Shown: in pieces, positions 8,715-18,319 of the stretch | Numbering within the stretch: the first letter of the stretch is position 1 | Layout: every line of letters begins with the position of its first letter | NCBI GenBank assembly: GCA_910586605.1 | Contig: CAJUJR010000007.1 | Location: forward strand, 1-56,366 | DNA: 56,366 nt | Reading direction: 5' to 3' | DNA from: an uncultured Lachnospiraceae bacterium | GTDB lineage: Bacteria; Bacillota; Clostridia; Lachnospirales; Lachnospiraceae | Notes under the pieces: model-generated | Databases searched by the model: none | Told to the model about the DNA's origin: nothing | What the model saw: only the letters and a program-made list of their open reading frames with translations | Program-made: the position numbers and the translations under genes

Positions 8715-11700
8715 GTGAAAAAAAATAACGACACGATTTATGAAATTGATTTTGTATCGGTAGTAAGTATGTTTGAGAAACAGGTAGAAATGCATCCGGA
8801 CAAAATGGCAGTCATTTCTGGCAGTGAGAGGAAAACGTATGGTGAACTGAATGCTGATGCAAACAGGGTGGCACATGTTCTGATTAAAAATGGGGTAGAG
8901 GCAGAAACGATTGTAGCTGTCCTTTTAGAACGTGGCATTAAAGTTTATACTGCGACACAGGGAATCTTAAAGGCAGGCGGGGCATTTACCTGTATTTCTG
9001 CCGAATATCCTAAGGAGCGTGTACGTTATATATTAGAGGATAGCGGCGCAAAGTGGATTATTACAGATGAAAAGACAAAGAACCGGTTCAGGGATTTGTG
9101 GGAGACATTAGAGTGTACGCCTCTTATCATCGACGAGATTTTGCAAGGTAAAAATACGCAAAATCCCAATCGGGAAATTCATGAAAAAGACTTATGCTAT
9201 GTTATTTATACGTCAGGCTCTACAGGAAAGCCTAAGGGTGTTATGATTGAACAGGGGAATCTGTCAAATTTCGTAAATGCAAACCCAAAGAACCATGAAA
9301 CGCTTGGATTTACAGAAAGATCGTCGGTTGTTCTTGCACTTGCGGCAATGACATTTGACGTTTCTATTATGGAAGAGTTTATTCCTCTCACAAATGGCAT
9401 GACAGTTGTCATTGCAACAGAGGAGGAAATACATAATCTGGATTTGCTTGCGGATACCATTTTGCGGTACGGCGTTGATAATATAACAACAACACCCTCT
9501 TTTCTTTCTGTTATGCTGGAAATTCCGAAAATGCGGGAGGCATTAAAGCAGGTTCGTTCCTACGATCTAGGCGCTGAAGCATTTCAGGGAGGATTGTATG
9601 GCAAAATATGTGCAGTCAATCCGGAAGCATATATCATGAACGGATATGGGCCTACGGAAACAACGATTAGCTGTACTATGAAGGAAATTACGAGTGGTGA
9701 GAATATCACCATTGGCATACCGAATGCCAATGTGCTTGTATATATTATTGATGAGAATAATAAAGAAGTGCCGGATGGGCAGGTTGGTGAGCTTCTCATC
9801 TGTGGAAAGGGTGTGGGGCGTGGATATCGGAACCTTCCTGAAAAGACGGCCGAGGTATTTATTGAGTATCATGGTATGCGTGGCTACAAGTCAGGAGACC
9901 TTGCCCTGATTAACTCTGAGGGGGAGATTGAATTTCATGGAAGAAAGGATAATCAGGTAAAACTCAGAGGCCTTCGGATTGAGCTAGGTGAGGTTGAGGA
10001 AGTGATCCTAAGCCATGCAGATGTTTTGAATGCAGTAGCGGTAGTTATGGATGAGCAGCTTTGCGTATACTATACTGCTACAAGAGAAATCGAGCCGCAG
10101 GAACTTTCTGATTTTGCGGCAGAGAGCCTTGCCTACTATATGGTGCCGGATATCCTGCTTCAGCTTGAGGAAATGCCGCTGACGGCAAACCAGAAAATAG
10201 ACAAAAGATCCCTGCCAAAACCGGTGTTGAAGCAGGGTGATCATGAGGTGCCCAAAAATAAGTTGCAGCAAAAGATTTTTGATATCGTTGCATCCGTCAC
10301 CAATAACAGCAACTTTGGCATAAACACGCCATTTTACCGTGCAGGGCTTACTTCTCTGGGGGCAATGAAATTAAATGTCCTGCTGGCAGAGGGATTTGGC
10401 ATAGCGATAAAAACCAGCGATATCACCCAGTATAATACGGTGGTACGGATGGAGGAATTTATCAGGAATGCAGAAGCGCCTGATGCAATGGAAATCCGCA
10501 GCGTTTATCCATTAACAGGTTCCCAGAAAGGGATTTTTGCGGAGTGTGCGAAAAATCCAGAAACAACGATTTATAATATACCGTTTTTGTTTACCCTTGA
10601 CAATAATATTGATGAAGAGAGCCTTGCCGGCGCAGTTGCCAGAACAATTCAGGCGCATTCTTATATGATGGCACGTTTTGGTATCAGCGAAGACGGGGAG
10701 ATGGTTCAAAAACCGTTTTTAGAAAATTTTGTGCCTGAGATTATCAGGACAACAGACAGTGCGTTTCAGAAGGAAAGTCTTGTAAAGCCATTTCAATTAG
10801 AAGGGGGCAGGCTGTTCCGAATTACAATCTACCTGACTGAAACGAAGAAATATCTGTTTGTAGATTTTCACCATATCATGGCAGATGGAAATTCCTATGA
10901 TATCTTTTTTGAGGACTTGAACCGTGCCTATATGGGTGTAGAATTGGAAAAGGAAGCTTATACCGGTTTTGATGCGGCTGTATCAGAGGAATATGCAGTG
11001 GAGAGAGGCGGTTATAAAAAGGCTGCTCTTTATTATGACAATATTTTTCAGGGGCTTGAAGTCGAGTCGCTTCCGATTTTTGACAAAAAAGAAGATACGC
11101 CCCAAAAGGGGCTGGCAGAATATAAAATGTCAGTTTCTGCAGAAGCGGCCCTTAAGCTTTGTGAAAGATTGGGAGTTACTCCAAATACACTTTTTACCGG
11201 AGTTTTTGGAATCCTGATGTCCTGCTGGTCAAATGCAAAGGAATCGCTATTTGCGACCATCTATAATGGCAGGAACGATTCGAGGCTTGGGAATACGGTA
11301 TGCATGCTTGTAAAAACGCTTCCTGTATATTGTAAATTTGATGATAAGACAACGGTGGTATCCTATATGGTTTCTTTGCAGGAACAGTTAATGAATTCCA
11401 TGGCAAATGATATTTTCCCATTTTCCGATATTGCAGCAAAATATGGGATTACTTCTGATTTGATTTTTGCATATCAGGCAGAACTTACAGACGATTATCC
11501 GATAGGAGATACCGTTGCTGTTGGTGAGGATCTGTCCCTTGGCCTGCCTAAAGAGCCACTGTTACTCCAGGTTCGTCTCTATGATGGGGAGTATTATCTG
11601 ACGGCTGAGTACCGCAGTGATTTGTATCTGGAGGAAACGGTTCAGAATATTATGGATTCTTACAATGCCGCTTTCCAATCCATATTTGGCTGCCGCAATG

Positions 11701-14700
11701 TATCCGATGTGACAATCCTTTCAGAGCAGCAGGAAAAAATGCTTGACCGTTTTAATGAGACAGAAGTGTCCTATGATTTCAGCAAAACGGTTGTGGATAT
11801 GTTTGAGGAGGCGGCTGCGAAATATCCCGGCAACACAGCCGTTGTATACGAAGAGGTCAGATATGCATACAGTGAGGTTGAAAAAATAACGCGTAATCTT
11901 GCGGGCGATCTTATCCGGAGGGGATTAACAACAGGTGACGTAGCTGCTGTGCTGATTCCGCGCTGTGAATATATGGCAATCTGTTCGATGGGTGTTGCCC
12001 GCAGCGGCTGTGCCTGCCAGCCGCTTGACCATACGTATCCTCAGGACAGACTGCTTTTCATGCTGGAGGACAGTGGTGCAAAACTGTTGATTACGACACA
12101 GAAGATGCGTGAATTGGTGTCTGGCTATACAGGACAGATATTGTATCTCGATGAGATACCAGACTTGCCGGAATATATGGAAAAGCTGCCGTCTCCAAAG
12201 CCGGAGGATTTGTTTACGCTGCTTTACACATCAGGCTCGACAGGGGTACCGAAGGGCTGTATGCTTGAGTATGGAAATATCACTGCATTCTGTACATGGT
12301 ATCACAGACAATATCAGTTTGACAGTTCTGCCCGCCTGGCTGCCTATGCCTCCTATGGTTTTGACGCATCGATGATGGATATTTTTACGTCTCTCACGGC
12401 AGGTGCGCAATTAAATATTATTGCCGAGGAAATACGCCTCGACCTTTTGGCGCTCTGTGATTATTTTGAAGAGAACCAGCTTACGCATTCCTTTATGACG
12501 ACACAGGTGGGACGCCAATTCGCAATGGAAATAAAGAGTAAAACATTAAGACATCTCAGTACGGGTGGAGAAAAGCTGGTTCCTTTAAATCCGCCGGAGG
12601 GTATCAGGTTTTACAATGTCTATGGGCCTACGGAATGCACGGTTTATACAACGATCTTTGAGATGGATCGGTATTATGATGATATTCCAATCGGGAAGCC
12701 GCTGGATAATCTGAAACTCTATATTGTTGATGACAAAGGACACCGCCTGCCGGCAGGGGCGTCCGGTGAACTGCTCGTCTCAGGAAGGCAGGTATCGCGG
12801 GGATATCTGAACCGTCCAGAGAAAACAAGAGAGGTGTATGCTAAAAATCCTTATACTGAACAGGAGGGATACGAGCGGATGTATCACACAGGTGATGTGG
12901 TGCGTTACTTAAATGATGGAAATATTTCTTTTGTGGGCAGACGGGATGCCCAGGTAAAAATAAGAGGGTTCCGGATTGAGCTTACGGAAGTGGAGGAAGT
13001 GATCCGGCGTTTTCCGGGGATTAAAGATGCTACAGTTGCTGCATTTGATGAGGAGGGCGGCGGTAAATATATCGCAGCGTATGTTGTGTCAGATGAACAG
13101 ATTGATACAAGGAAGCTGAATGCTTTTATTATGGAAACAAAGCCGCCATATATGGTGCCAGCTGTAACGATGCAGATTGACCAGATTCCATTAAATCAGA
13201 ACCAGAAGGTCAACAAGCGCGCCCTGCCAAAGCCGCAAAAGGCAGTGGAGGAAATGATTCCGCCGAAAAATGAAATGCAGCAGCGTATTTGTGACTGCAT
13301 TGCTGAAGCAATCGGGCACAGGGAGTTTGGTATCACTACTGATATTCAGTTTGCGGGACTGACTTCTATCAGTGCGATAAAACTTAATGTACTTCTGGCA
13401 AAGAAATTTGACGTGGCAATCAAGACAAATGATATCAGGGAAAATCCAACTGTCGTCCAGTTAGAAAGATTTCTTCTGGGGGCGGAAAAATCCGAGATAC
13501 ATGAAGTGCGGGAGGTGTATCCTCTTACCAACGCGCAGGCAGGCATCTTTGTAGACTGTACGGCGAATATGGGAACAACGGTTTATAATATTCCATATTT
13601 GTTCCGGCTAAGTCCTAAGATAGATTTAATCCGGCTAAAAGAAGCAGTAGAGAAGACAGTGGAAGTGCACCCATATCTGAAAGTGCAGCTTTTTATGGAT
13701 GAGGACGGTGAAATACGCCAGCGCAGGAATGATCGTTTGGAATACGCCACTGAAATTATTGACGGCATGGACAGGGAAAAACTGGTAAGGCCATTTCCGC
13801 TGTTTCAAGAGCCGCTGTTCCGTTTTGAGATACATAGGACACATAAGGGAAGTTATCTGTTCCTTGACGTGCATCATCTGATTGCAGACGGCACCTCTCT
13901 TTCTGTTATTTTGTCGGATATCGACAGGGCATATCAAGGCGAAAAGCTTACGGCAGAGGCATATACTGCCTATGATGCAGCGCTTGACAACGAAAGGGCA
14001 GTCCAGGGAGAAAAGTATAAAAAAGCGGAAGAATTTTACGCCTCAGTATTGAAAGACTGCAGCTCAGACACCAGTCTTTATCCTGACAAAAATGGAGAGA
14101 CACCAGGCATTGGGAATTTGTGCAGAAAGAGTGATGTCATCAGTAAGGAAGCTGTGCAGGCAATCTGTGAGAAATATGGTATCACAGAGAATGTATTTTT
14201 CACAGGTATATTTGGCGCAGCACTGGCAAGATACCATTTTGCTCCCCAAAGTGTATTTACAACCATCTATCATGGCAGAAATGACTCGCGTCTTTCTGAT
14301 ACAATCGGTATGTTTGTCAAAACATTGCCTGTGGTGTGTGATACAACGAAAAATACGGAAGATTATTTTGTGACAATTAAAAACCAGCTTATGGGAATGA
14401 TGGACCACGATATTTATCCGTTCCAGGAAATCAGCCGCAATTTCCATATTAAGCCTGATACGATGTTTGTGTATCAGGGCGGGAATTTTGCATTTACTAA
14501 AATCTGCGGAGAGGATGCAGAAGAAATCCCTCTTGGCTTAAATGCGGCAAAGGAGCCGATATCGCTTATGATGAGCATTGAAAACGGCGAATACATCTAT
14601 GAACTGGAATACAGAAGTGATTTGTTTGAAAAGGAGACGGCAGAGTATCTGATAGAAAACCTTGAAATCACCACAAGGGCTTTCCTTGATGGAAAGGAAC

Positions 14701-17700
14701 CGTCAGAGATACGCCTTCTGTTCGATGAACAGGATAAGATGGTAAATACGCCGCAGTATATGGGAAAGACTTTTATCGACCTGTTCCGGGAAGCTGTGTC
14801 AAAATATCCGGATAATATTGCCGTAAAAGATGAGAACGGTACCATAACATATGCAGAGCTTGATGCAGTGTCGGAGCATATTGCTGATAAACTGAAGAAT
14901 AATGGTTTTGGACAGGAAAAGGTTGCCGGAATTTTATGCGGCAGGACAAGGGAATTTGTGGAGGCCTTTGTAGGAATTATGAAAGCGGGAGGCGCATATG
15001 TTCCCCTTGATCCGGAATATCCACAGGAGAGGATTGAATATATGCTCTCTGACAGTGGCAGTGAAAATCTTCTTCTTATGAGGAAATATCAACCATTGAC
15101 AGAGGGGTATGACAAGAATGTAATTTACCTTGACGAGATAGAAAAAGATGGACTTGGCTTTGCAGGAAAGACGGATTTGACGCCGCCGCTTCCGGAGAAT
15201 CTGGCATATATGATTTACACCTCTGGCTCGACAGGAAAACCAAAGGGCGTTATGCTGGAACACCGTAACCTTATGACATTAATTGAGCATACAGTTACCT
15301 TTCATAAGACGGTTCCAGAGGATATGTATGGCGAATTTTCTTCTTTCTGCTTTGACGCTTCGGTACATGACCTGTTTACGCCTTTGACAGTGGGAGCCTC
15401 CCTTTACATTTTCCCAGAAAGTGTCAGGAAGGATGCTGTCGCTGTCTGCCGTACCTTTGAAAACGAGCCGATTACGGTAGCGACCATGCCGACGCAGATG
15501 GGTGAGCTTGTGGCGGAAACCCTGACAGGGGATTGCGCTTTAAGGATTCTCACTCTGGGAGGCGAAAAGTTTAAGCGCTATTATGACAGGAAGTACATGA
15601 TGATAAATGGCTATGGCCCTACGGAAAATACCGTTTCGTCCACAGAGTTTGTGGTTGACAAGGAATATAAAACGATTCCGATTGGCAAATCGCAGCTCAA
15701 TGTAAGGTGTTACATCGTAGATGAGAACTTAAAGCGTGTACCTGTGGGAGCGCCAGGGGAGCTTTGCGTGGCAGGGCGGCAGGTGGCAAGAGGCTACCAT
15801 AATCTGCCGGAAAAAACAGCGTCCGTATTTGTGCCAAATCCTTTTGCCACATGCAGGGATGAGGAAAGGCTGTATCATACAGGCGATATGGTACGTCTGA
15901 AAGGTGACGGAAATATTGAATATATTGGGCGGATTGACTCACAGATTAAGATTAATGGATTCCGCGTGGAACTTGGCGAAATCGAGGGGGCAGTCTTGAA
16001 ACGTGACGGTGTTTGTGAGGTGGCGGCTATCCCTGTAGATCAGAGCGGTGTAACATATATTGCTGTTTACTATACTGGAGCAGAGTACAAAGAGGAGAAT
16101 TGGAAGGAATTTTTAAGTCCATTGCTTCCGGAATACATGGTGCCTGCGTTCTATACACATCTGGACAAAATGCCTGTTACGCCTGGCGGAAAGATTGATA
16201 AGCGTGCTTTGCCAGAGCCTGCCATTAGGGAAGAGCGCACCGATTATGCCGCACCTCAGACGGGAGCGCAGATAAAACTGTGTAAGCTGTTTGAAAAGGC
16301 ATTAGGGCGGGAAAAGGTAGGAATCGATGATGATTTCTTTGCAATTGGCGGTACCTCCCTTGCTGCTTCCAAGGTTGCAGTAATGTGCCTGAATGAGAAG
16401 ATTCCTCTAGTATATGCAGATATTTTCAAACATCCTACGGTGCGCGCGCTTGCCATGGCATTATATGGGGATGAGGTGCAGGAGGAAAATACAGATGAAT
16501 TTGCAAATTATTCCTACAATGCAGTTGATACGCTGATCGCTGCAAATAACAGGCAAAACGCTGACCGTGTGGAGAAAAAGGAGTTAGGTGATATCCTGAT
16601 TACGGGTGCAACAGGCTTTCTAGGGATTCACGTGTTAAAAGAATTTCTTGACAATTATGATGGTAAGGCATATTGTATGGTGCGCAAAGGCAGATATGAG
16701 TCAAGTGAGCGGCGTCTGATGAATATGCTGATGTATTATTTTGACTTGCCATATACCGAACTGTTTGGAGAGAGGATTATCTGCATTGACAGCGACATAA
16801 CGGACAAGGAAGCGGTAGACGGATTAAAAGACGTACCTTTTACCACATTGATCAACTGTGCTGCCTGCGTCAAACATTTTGCAGCGGGTGAGATGTTAGA
16901 AAAAATCAATGTAACAGGTGTCAATTATCTGATAGATCTGTGCTCATCAGCAAATAGAAGGCTTGTACAGATTTCAACCATATCAGTAGGTGGCGAGGGT
17001 ATGGACGGCAGGCCGCCGATGGAACAGAAATTTGCTGAAAATGATCTGTATTTTGGGCAGAGGATTGCCAATGAGTATATACGCACGAAGTTCCTTGCAG
17101 AACGTGCCGTACTGGAAGCGGCTGCAAAAGGTCTTGAAGCGAAAGTGATTCGTGTCGGCAATCTTATGAGCCGCCACAGAGATGGGGAGTTCCAGATTAA
17201 CTTTATCACGAATGGTTTTCTAAGGAGTTTGCGTGGGTACGCTGCAGTTGGCGCATTTCCAATGGATAGCATGAATGAAAGCGCTGAATTTTCCCCAATT
17301 GATGAAACAGCGGCAGCAGTGCTCTGTCTTGCGGGAACAGACAGCAGGTTTACGGTATTCCATGCCTGCAACAACCACAGGATTTTTATGAGTGATGTGA
17401 TATATGAAATGCGTGAGAGGGGCTTTGACATTAAAATCATGCCGGGAGATCAATTCATTGAAACGGTCAATGCGTATGCGGCAGAACATGAAACAAGTGA
17501 TGCGGTATCGGGGCTTATCGCTTATACTTCCCATGACGATGAGGAACTCTATACGATTGATTATGATAATGCCTTTACAACTGAGGTGCTTTACCGTTTG
17601 GGATTCAAATGGAATATAACGGATAACAGATACCTTGCAAATGCAATCGAAGCATTGGAGGGGCTGAACTTTTTTGAGAATGAATTTTCAGATACGCTCT

Positions 17701-17702
17701 AA
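8715..17702 (+). CDS. Three-module nonribosomal peptide synthetase with terminal reductase
   Basis: A 2995-residue NRPS reading A-PCP-C-A-PCP-C-A-PCP-R. Approximate positions: A1 10-505 (YTSGSTG at 165), PCP1 with AGLTSL near 540, C1 595-1010 (HHIMADG at 718), A2 1020-1510 (YTSGSTG near 1170), PCP2 with AGLTSI near 1545, C2 1600-2005 (HHLIADG near 1718), A3 2015-2505, PCP3 GGTSLAAS near 2544, and thioester reductase 2620-2980 with Rossmann motif TGATGFLG and catalytic Y-x3-K (EYIRTK). The missing first C domain marks a free-amino-terminus start module. The reductase predicts release as a tripeptide aldehyde (or alcohol or cyclised product). GTG start with AGGAGGAAGAAAG. No PPTase is present in the window. 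It resembles the gut-clostridial NRPS family described as making peptide aldehydes and pyrazinones. Confidence 0.93.
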   Translation: MKKNNDTIYEIDFVSVVSMFEKQVEMHPDKMAVISGSERKTYGELNADANRVAHVLIKNGVEAETIVAVLLERGIKVYTATQGILKAGGAFTCISAEYPKERVRYILEDSGAKWIITDEKTKNRFRDLWETLECTPLIIDEILQGKNTQNPNREIHEKDLCYVIYTSGSTGKPKGVMIEQGNLSNFVNANPKNHETLGFTERSSVVLALAAMTFDVSIMEEFIPLTNGMTVVIATEEEIHNLDLLADTILRYGVDNITTTPSFLSVMLEIPKMREALKQVRSYDLGAEAFQGGLYGKICAVNPEAYIMNGYGPTETTISCTMKEITSGENITIGIPNANVLVYIIDENNKEVPDGQVGELLICGKGVGRGYRNLPEKTAEVFIEYHGMRGYKSGDLALINSEGEIEFHGRKDNQVKLRGLRIELGEVEEVILSHADVLNAVAVVMDEQLCVYYTATREIEPQELSDFAAESLAYYMVPDILLQLEEMPLTANQKIDKRSLPKPVLKQGDHEVPKNKLQQKIFDIVASVTNNSNFGINTPFYRAGLTSLGAMKLNVLLAEGFGIAIKTSDITQYNTVVRMEEFIRNAEAPDAMEIRSVYPLTGSQKGIFAECAKNPETTIYNIPFLFTLDNNIDEESLAGAVARTIQAHSYMMARFGISEDGEMVQKPFLENFVPEIIRTTDSAFQKESLVKPFQLEGGRLFRITIYLTETKKYLFVDFHHIMADGNSYDIFFEDLNRAYMGVELEKEAYTGFDAAVSEEYAVERGGYKKAALYYDNIFQGLEVESLPIFDKKEDTPQKGLAEYKMSVSAEAALKLCERLGVTPNTLFTGVFGILMSCWSNAKESLFATIYNGRNDSRLGNTVCMLVKTLPVYCKFDDKTTVVSYMVSLQEQLMNSMANDIFPFSDIAAKYGITSDLIFAYQAELTDDYPIGDTVAVGEDLSLGLPKEPLLLQVRLYDGEYYLTAEYRSDLYLEETVQNIMDSYNAAFQSIFGCRNVSDVTILSEQQEKMLDRFNETEVSYDFSKTVVDMFEEAAAKYPGNTAVVYEEVRYAYSEVEKITRNLAGDLIRRGLTTGDVAAVLIPRCEYMAICSMGVARSGCACQPLDHTYPQDRLLFMLEDSGAKLLITTQKMRELVSGYTGQILYLDEIPDLPEYMEKLPSPKPEDLFTLLYTSGSTGVPKGCMLEYGNITAFCTWYHRQYQFDSSARLAAYASYGFDASMMDIFTSLTAGAQLNIIAEEIRLDLLALCDYFEENQLTHSFMTTQVGRQFAMEIKSKTLRHLSTGGEKLVPLNPPEGIRFYNVYGPTECTVYTTIFEMDRYYDDIPIGKPLDNLKLYIVDDKGHRLPAGASGELLVSGRQVSRGYLNRPEKTREVYAKNPYTEQEGYERMYHTGDVVRYLNDGNISFVGRRDAQVKIRGFRIELTEVEEVIRRFPGIKDATVAAFDEEGGGKYIAAYVVSDEQIDTRKLNAFIMETKPPYMVPAVTMQIDQIPLNQNQKVNKRALPKPQKAVEEMIPPKNEMQQRICDCIAEAIGHREFGITTDIQFAGLTSISAIKLNVLLAKKFDVAIKTNDIRENPTVVQLERFLLGAEKSEIHEVREVYPLTNAQAGIFVDCTANMGTTVYNIPYLFRLSPKIDLIRLKEAVEKTVEVHPYLKVQLFMDEDGEIRQRRNDRLEYATEIIDGMDREKLVRPFPLFQEPLFRFEIHRTHKGSYLFLDVHHLIADGTSLSVILSDIDRAYQGEKLTAEAYTAYDAALDNERAVQGEKYKKAEEFYASVLKDCSSDTSLYPDKNGETPGIGNLCRKSDVISKEAVQAICEKYGITENVFFTGIFGAALARYHFAPQSVFTTIYHGRNDSRLSDTIGMFVKTLPVVCDTTKNTEDYFVTIKNQLMGMMDHDIYPFQEISRNFHIKPDTMFVYQGGNFAFTKICGEDAEEIPLGLNAAKEPISLMMSIENGEYIYELEYRSDLFEKETAEYLIENLEITTRAFLDGKEPSEIRLLFDEQDKMVNTPQYMGKTFIDLFREAVSKYPDNIAVKDENGTITYAELDAVSEHIADKLKNNGFGQEKVAGILCGRTREFVEAFVGIMKAGGAYVPLDPEYPQERIEYMLSDSGSENLLLMRKYQPLTEGYDKNVIYLDEIEKDGLGFAGKTDLTPPLPENLAYMIYTSGSTGKPKGVMLEHRNLMTLIEHTVTFHKTVPEDMYGEFSSFCFDASVHDLFTPLTVGASLYIFPESVRKDAVAVCRTFENEPITVATMPTQMGELVAETLTGDCALRILTLGGEKFKRYYDRKYMMINGYGPTENTVSSTEFVVDKEYKTIPIGKSQLNVRCYIVDENLKRVPVGAPGELCVAGRQVARGYHNLPEKTASVFVPNPFATCRDEERLYHTGDMVRLKGDGNIEYIGRIDSQIKINGFRVELGEIEGAVLKRDGVCEVAAIPVDQSGVTYIAVYYTGAEYKEENWKEFLSPLLPEYMVPAFYTHLDKMPVTPGGKIDKRALPEPAIREERTDYAAPQTGAQIKLCKLFEKALGREKVGIDDDFFAIGGTSLAASKVAVMCLNEKIPLVYADIFKHPTVRALAMALYGDEVQEENTDEFANYSYNAVDTLIAANNRQNADRVEKKELGDILITGATGFLGIHVLKEFLDNYDGKAYCMVRKGRYESSERRLMNMLMYYFDLPYTELFGERIICIDSDITDKEAVDGLKDVPFTTLINCAACVKHFAAGEMLEKINVTGVNYLIDLCSSANRRLVQISTISVGGEGMDGRPPMEQKFAENDLYFGQRIANEYIRTKFLAERAVLEAAAKGLEAKVIRVGNLMSRHRDGEFQINFITNGFLRSLRGYAAVGAFPMDSMNESAEFSPIDETAAAVLCLAGTDSRFTVFHACNNHRIFMSDVIYEMRERGFDIKIMPGDQFIETVNAYAAEHETSDAVSGLIAYTSHDDEELYTIDYDNAFTTEVLYRLGFKWNITDNRYLANAIEALEGLNFFENEFSDTL

Positions 17703-17744
17703 TACTACGAAAATTTTATGTTAATTTTTATGGAGGAGACAGAA

Positions 17745-18038
17745 GTGACGATTACAAAAACATTGGAAAATAAGAAAGCCATTCTCTCGGTCGAGGGATG
17801 GCTGGACACAAATTCAGCGCCAGAGCTGGGCAGGGAAATTGAGGCGCTTTCTGATATAGAGAGCCTTATCCTTGATTTCGATAAACTGGAATATATATCA
17901 TCGGCAGGATTAAGGATACTGCTTTCAACGCAGAAAACAATGAATAAGCAGGGCAGCATGGTAATAAAAAATGTAAATGAAGATGTGATGGATATATTTA
18001 ATATTACCGGATTTGTTGATTTTTTGACAATTGAGTGA
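17745..18038 (+). CDS. STAS domain anti-sigma-factor antagonist (SpoIIAA/RsbV-like)
   Basis: A 97-residue single STAS domain. The phosphorylatable serine is within YISSAGLRIL (residues 52/53). The GTG at 17745 is preferred over the upstream ATG at 17718 because GGAGGAG lies 7 bases before it. In the known paradigm an RsbW-type kinase phosphorylates this serine, and dephosphorylation frees the antagonist to bind the kinase. Here the only matching kinase domain visible is the C-terminus of the MATE fusion 9 kb upstream in the same transcription direction. The gene starts 42 bases after the NRPS stop, so it is probably cotranscribed. No PP2C phosphatase or cognate sigma factor is seen nearby. 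Confidence 0.88.
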   Translation: MTITKTLENKKAILSVEGWLDTNSAPELGREIEALSDIESLILDFDKLEYISSAGLRILLSTQKTMNKQGSMVIKNVNEDVMDIFNITGFVDFLTIE

Positions 18039-18148
18039 TGGTTTTTGCTGAAGCACTTTCATTATGTGCAGCTTGAGAAAGCAGAATTTCTAATTTTCTG
18101 TAAAAAGCGAAAGCTCCTGAAATTTACAAACTGACAAAAATTTAGAGA

Positions 18149-18201
18149 GACATTCCTTCCTGGGCAATTTAGCACTTATAGAATTGCCAGGAAGGAATGT
18201 C
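18149..18201. terminator. Long hairpin after the NRPS/STAS unit
   Basis: GACATTCCTTCCTGG (from 18149) pairs with CCAGGAAGGAATGTC (ending 18201), giving an almost perfect stem of about 20 bp. No clear T-run follows on the plus strand, but the minus strand runs into TCTCTAAATTTTT. It probably separates the STAS gene from galM. Confidence 0.55.
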
Positions 18202-18246
18202 TTCTATATTCTTGCGTGTTTTCGCTTTACCAACAAAGATGTACTC

Positions 18247-18293
18247 TTGTAATGTGCATTGCCATTTGCTATACTCAGAGTATTAGCAAATGG
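18247..18293 (+). promoter_or_regulatory. galM promoter with overlapping palindromic operator
   Basis: TTGTAA (18247-18252) and TATACT (18270-18275) are 17 bases apart. The arms CCATTTGCTA (18262-18271) and TAGCAAATGG (18284-18293) form an inverted repeat that overlaps the -10 box, which is the expected layout of a repressor site controlling the mutarotase gene. Confidence 0.55.
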
Positions 18294-18319
18294 TCACTGG
18301 ATTGGAAATGGAGGATAGC

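Noticed and set aside
16925..17440. 171-codon open frame on the minus strand inside the NRPS gene
   Set aside because: It is antisense to conserved reductase-domain sequence, with no ribosome site and no family resemblance.
8715..17702. PKS or hybrid synthetase
   Set aside because: No ketosynthase, acyltransferase or ACP-type motifs are present; all modules are C, A, PCP or reductase.
18039..18148. Small RNA between the STAS gene and the long hairpin
   Set aside because: Short hairpins (GCTGAAGCAC/GTGCAGC) exist, but no promoter or conserved feature supports a separate RNA gene.
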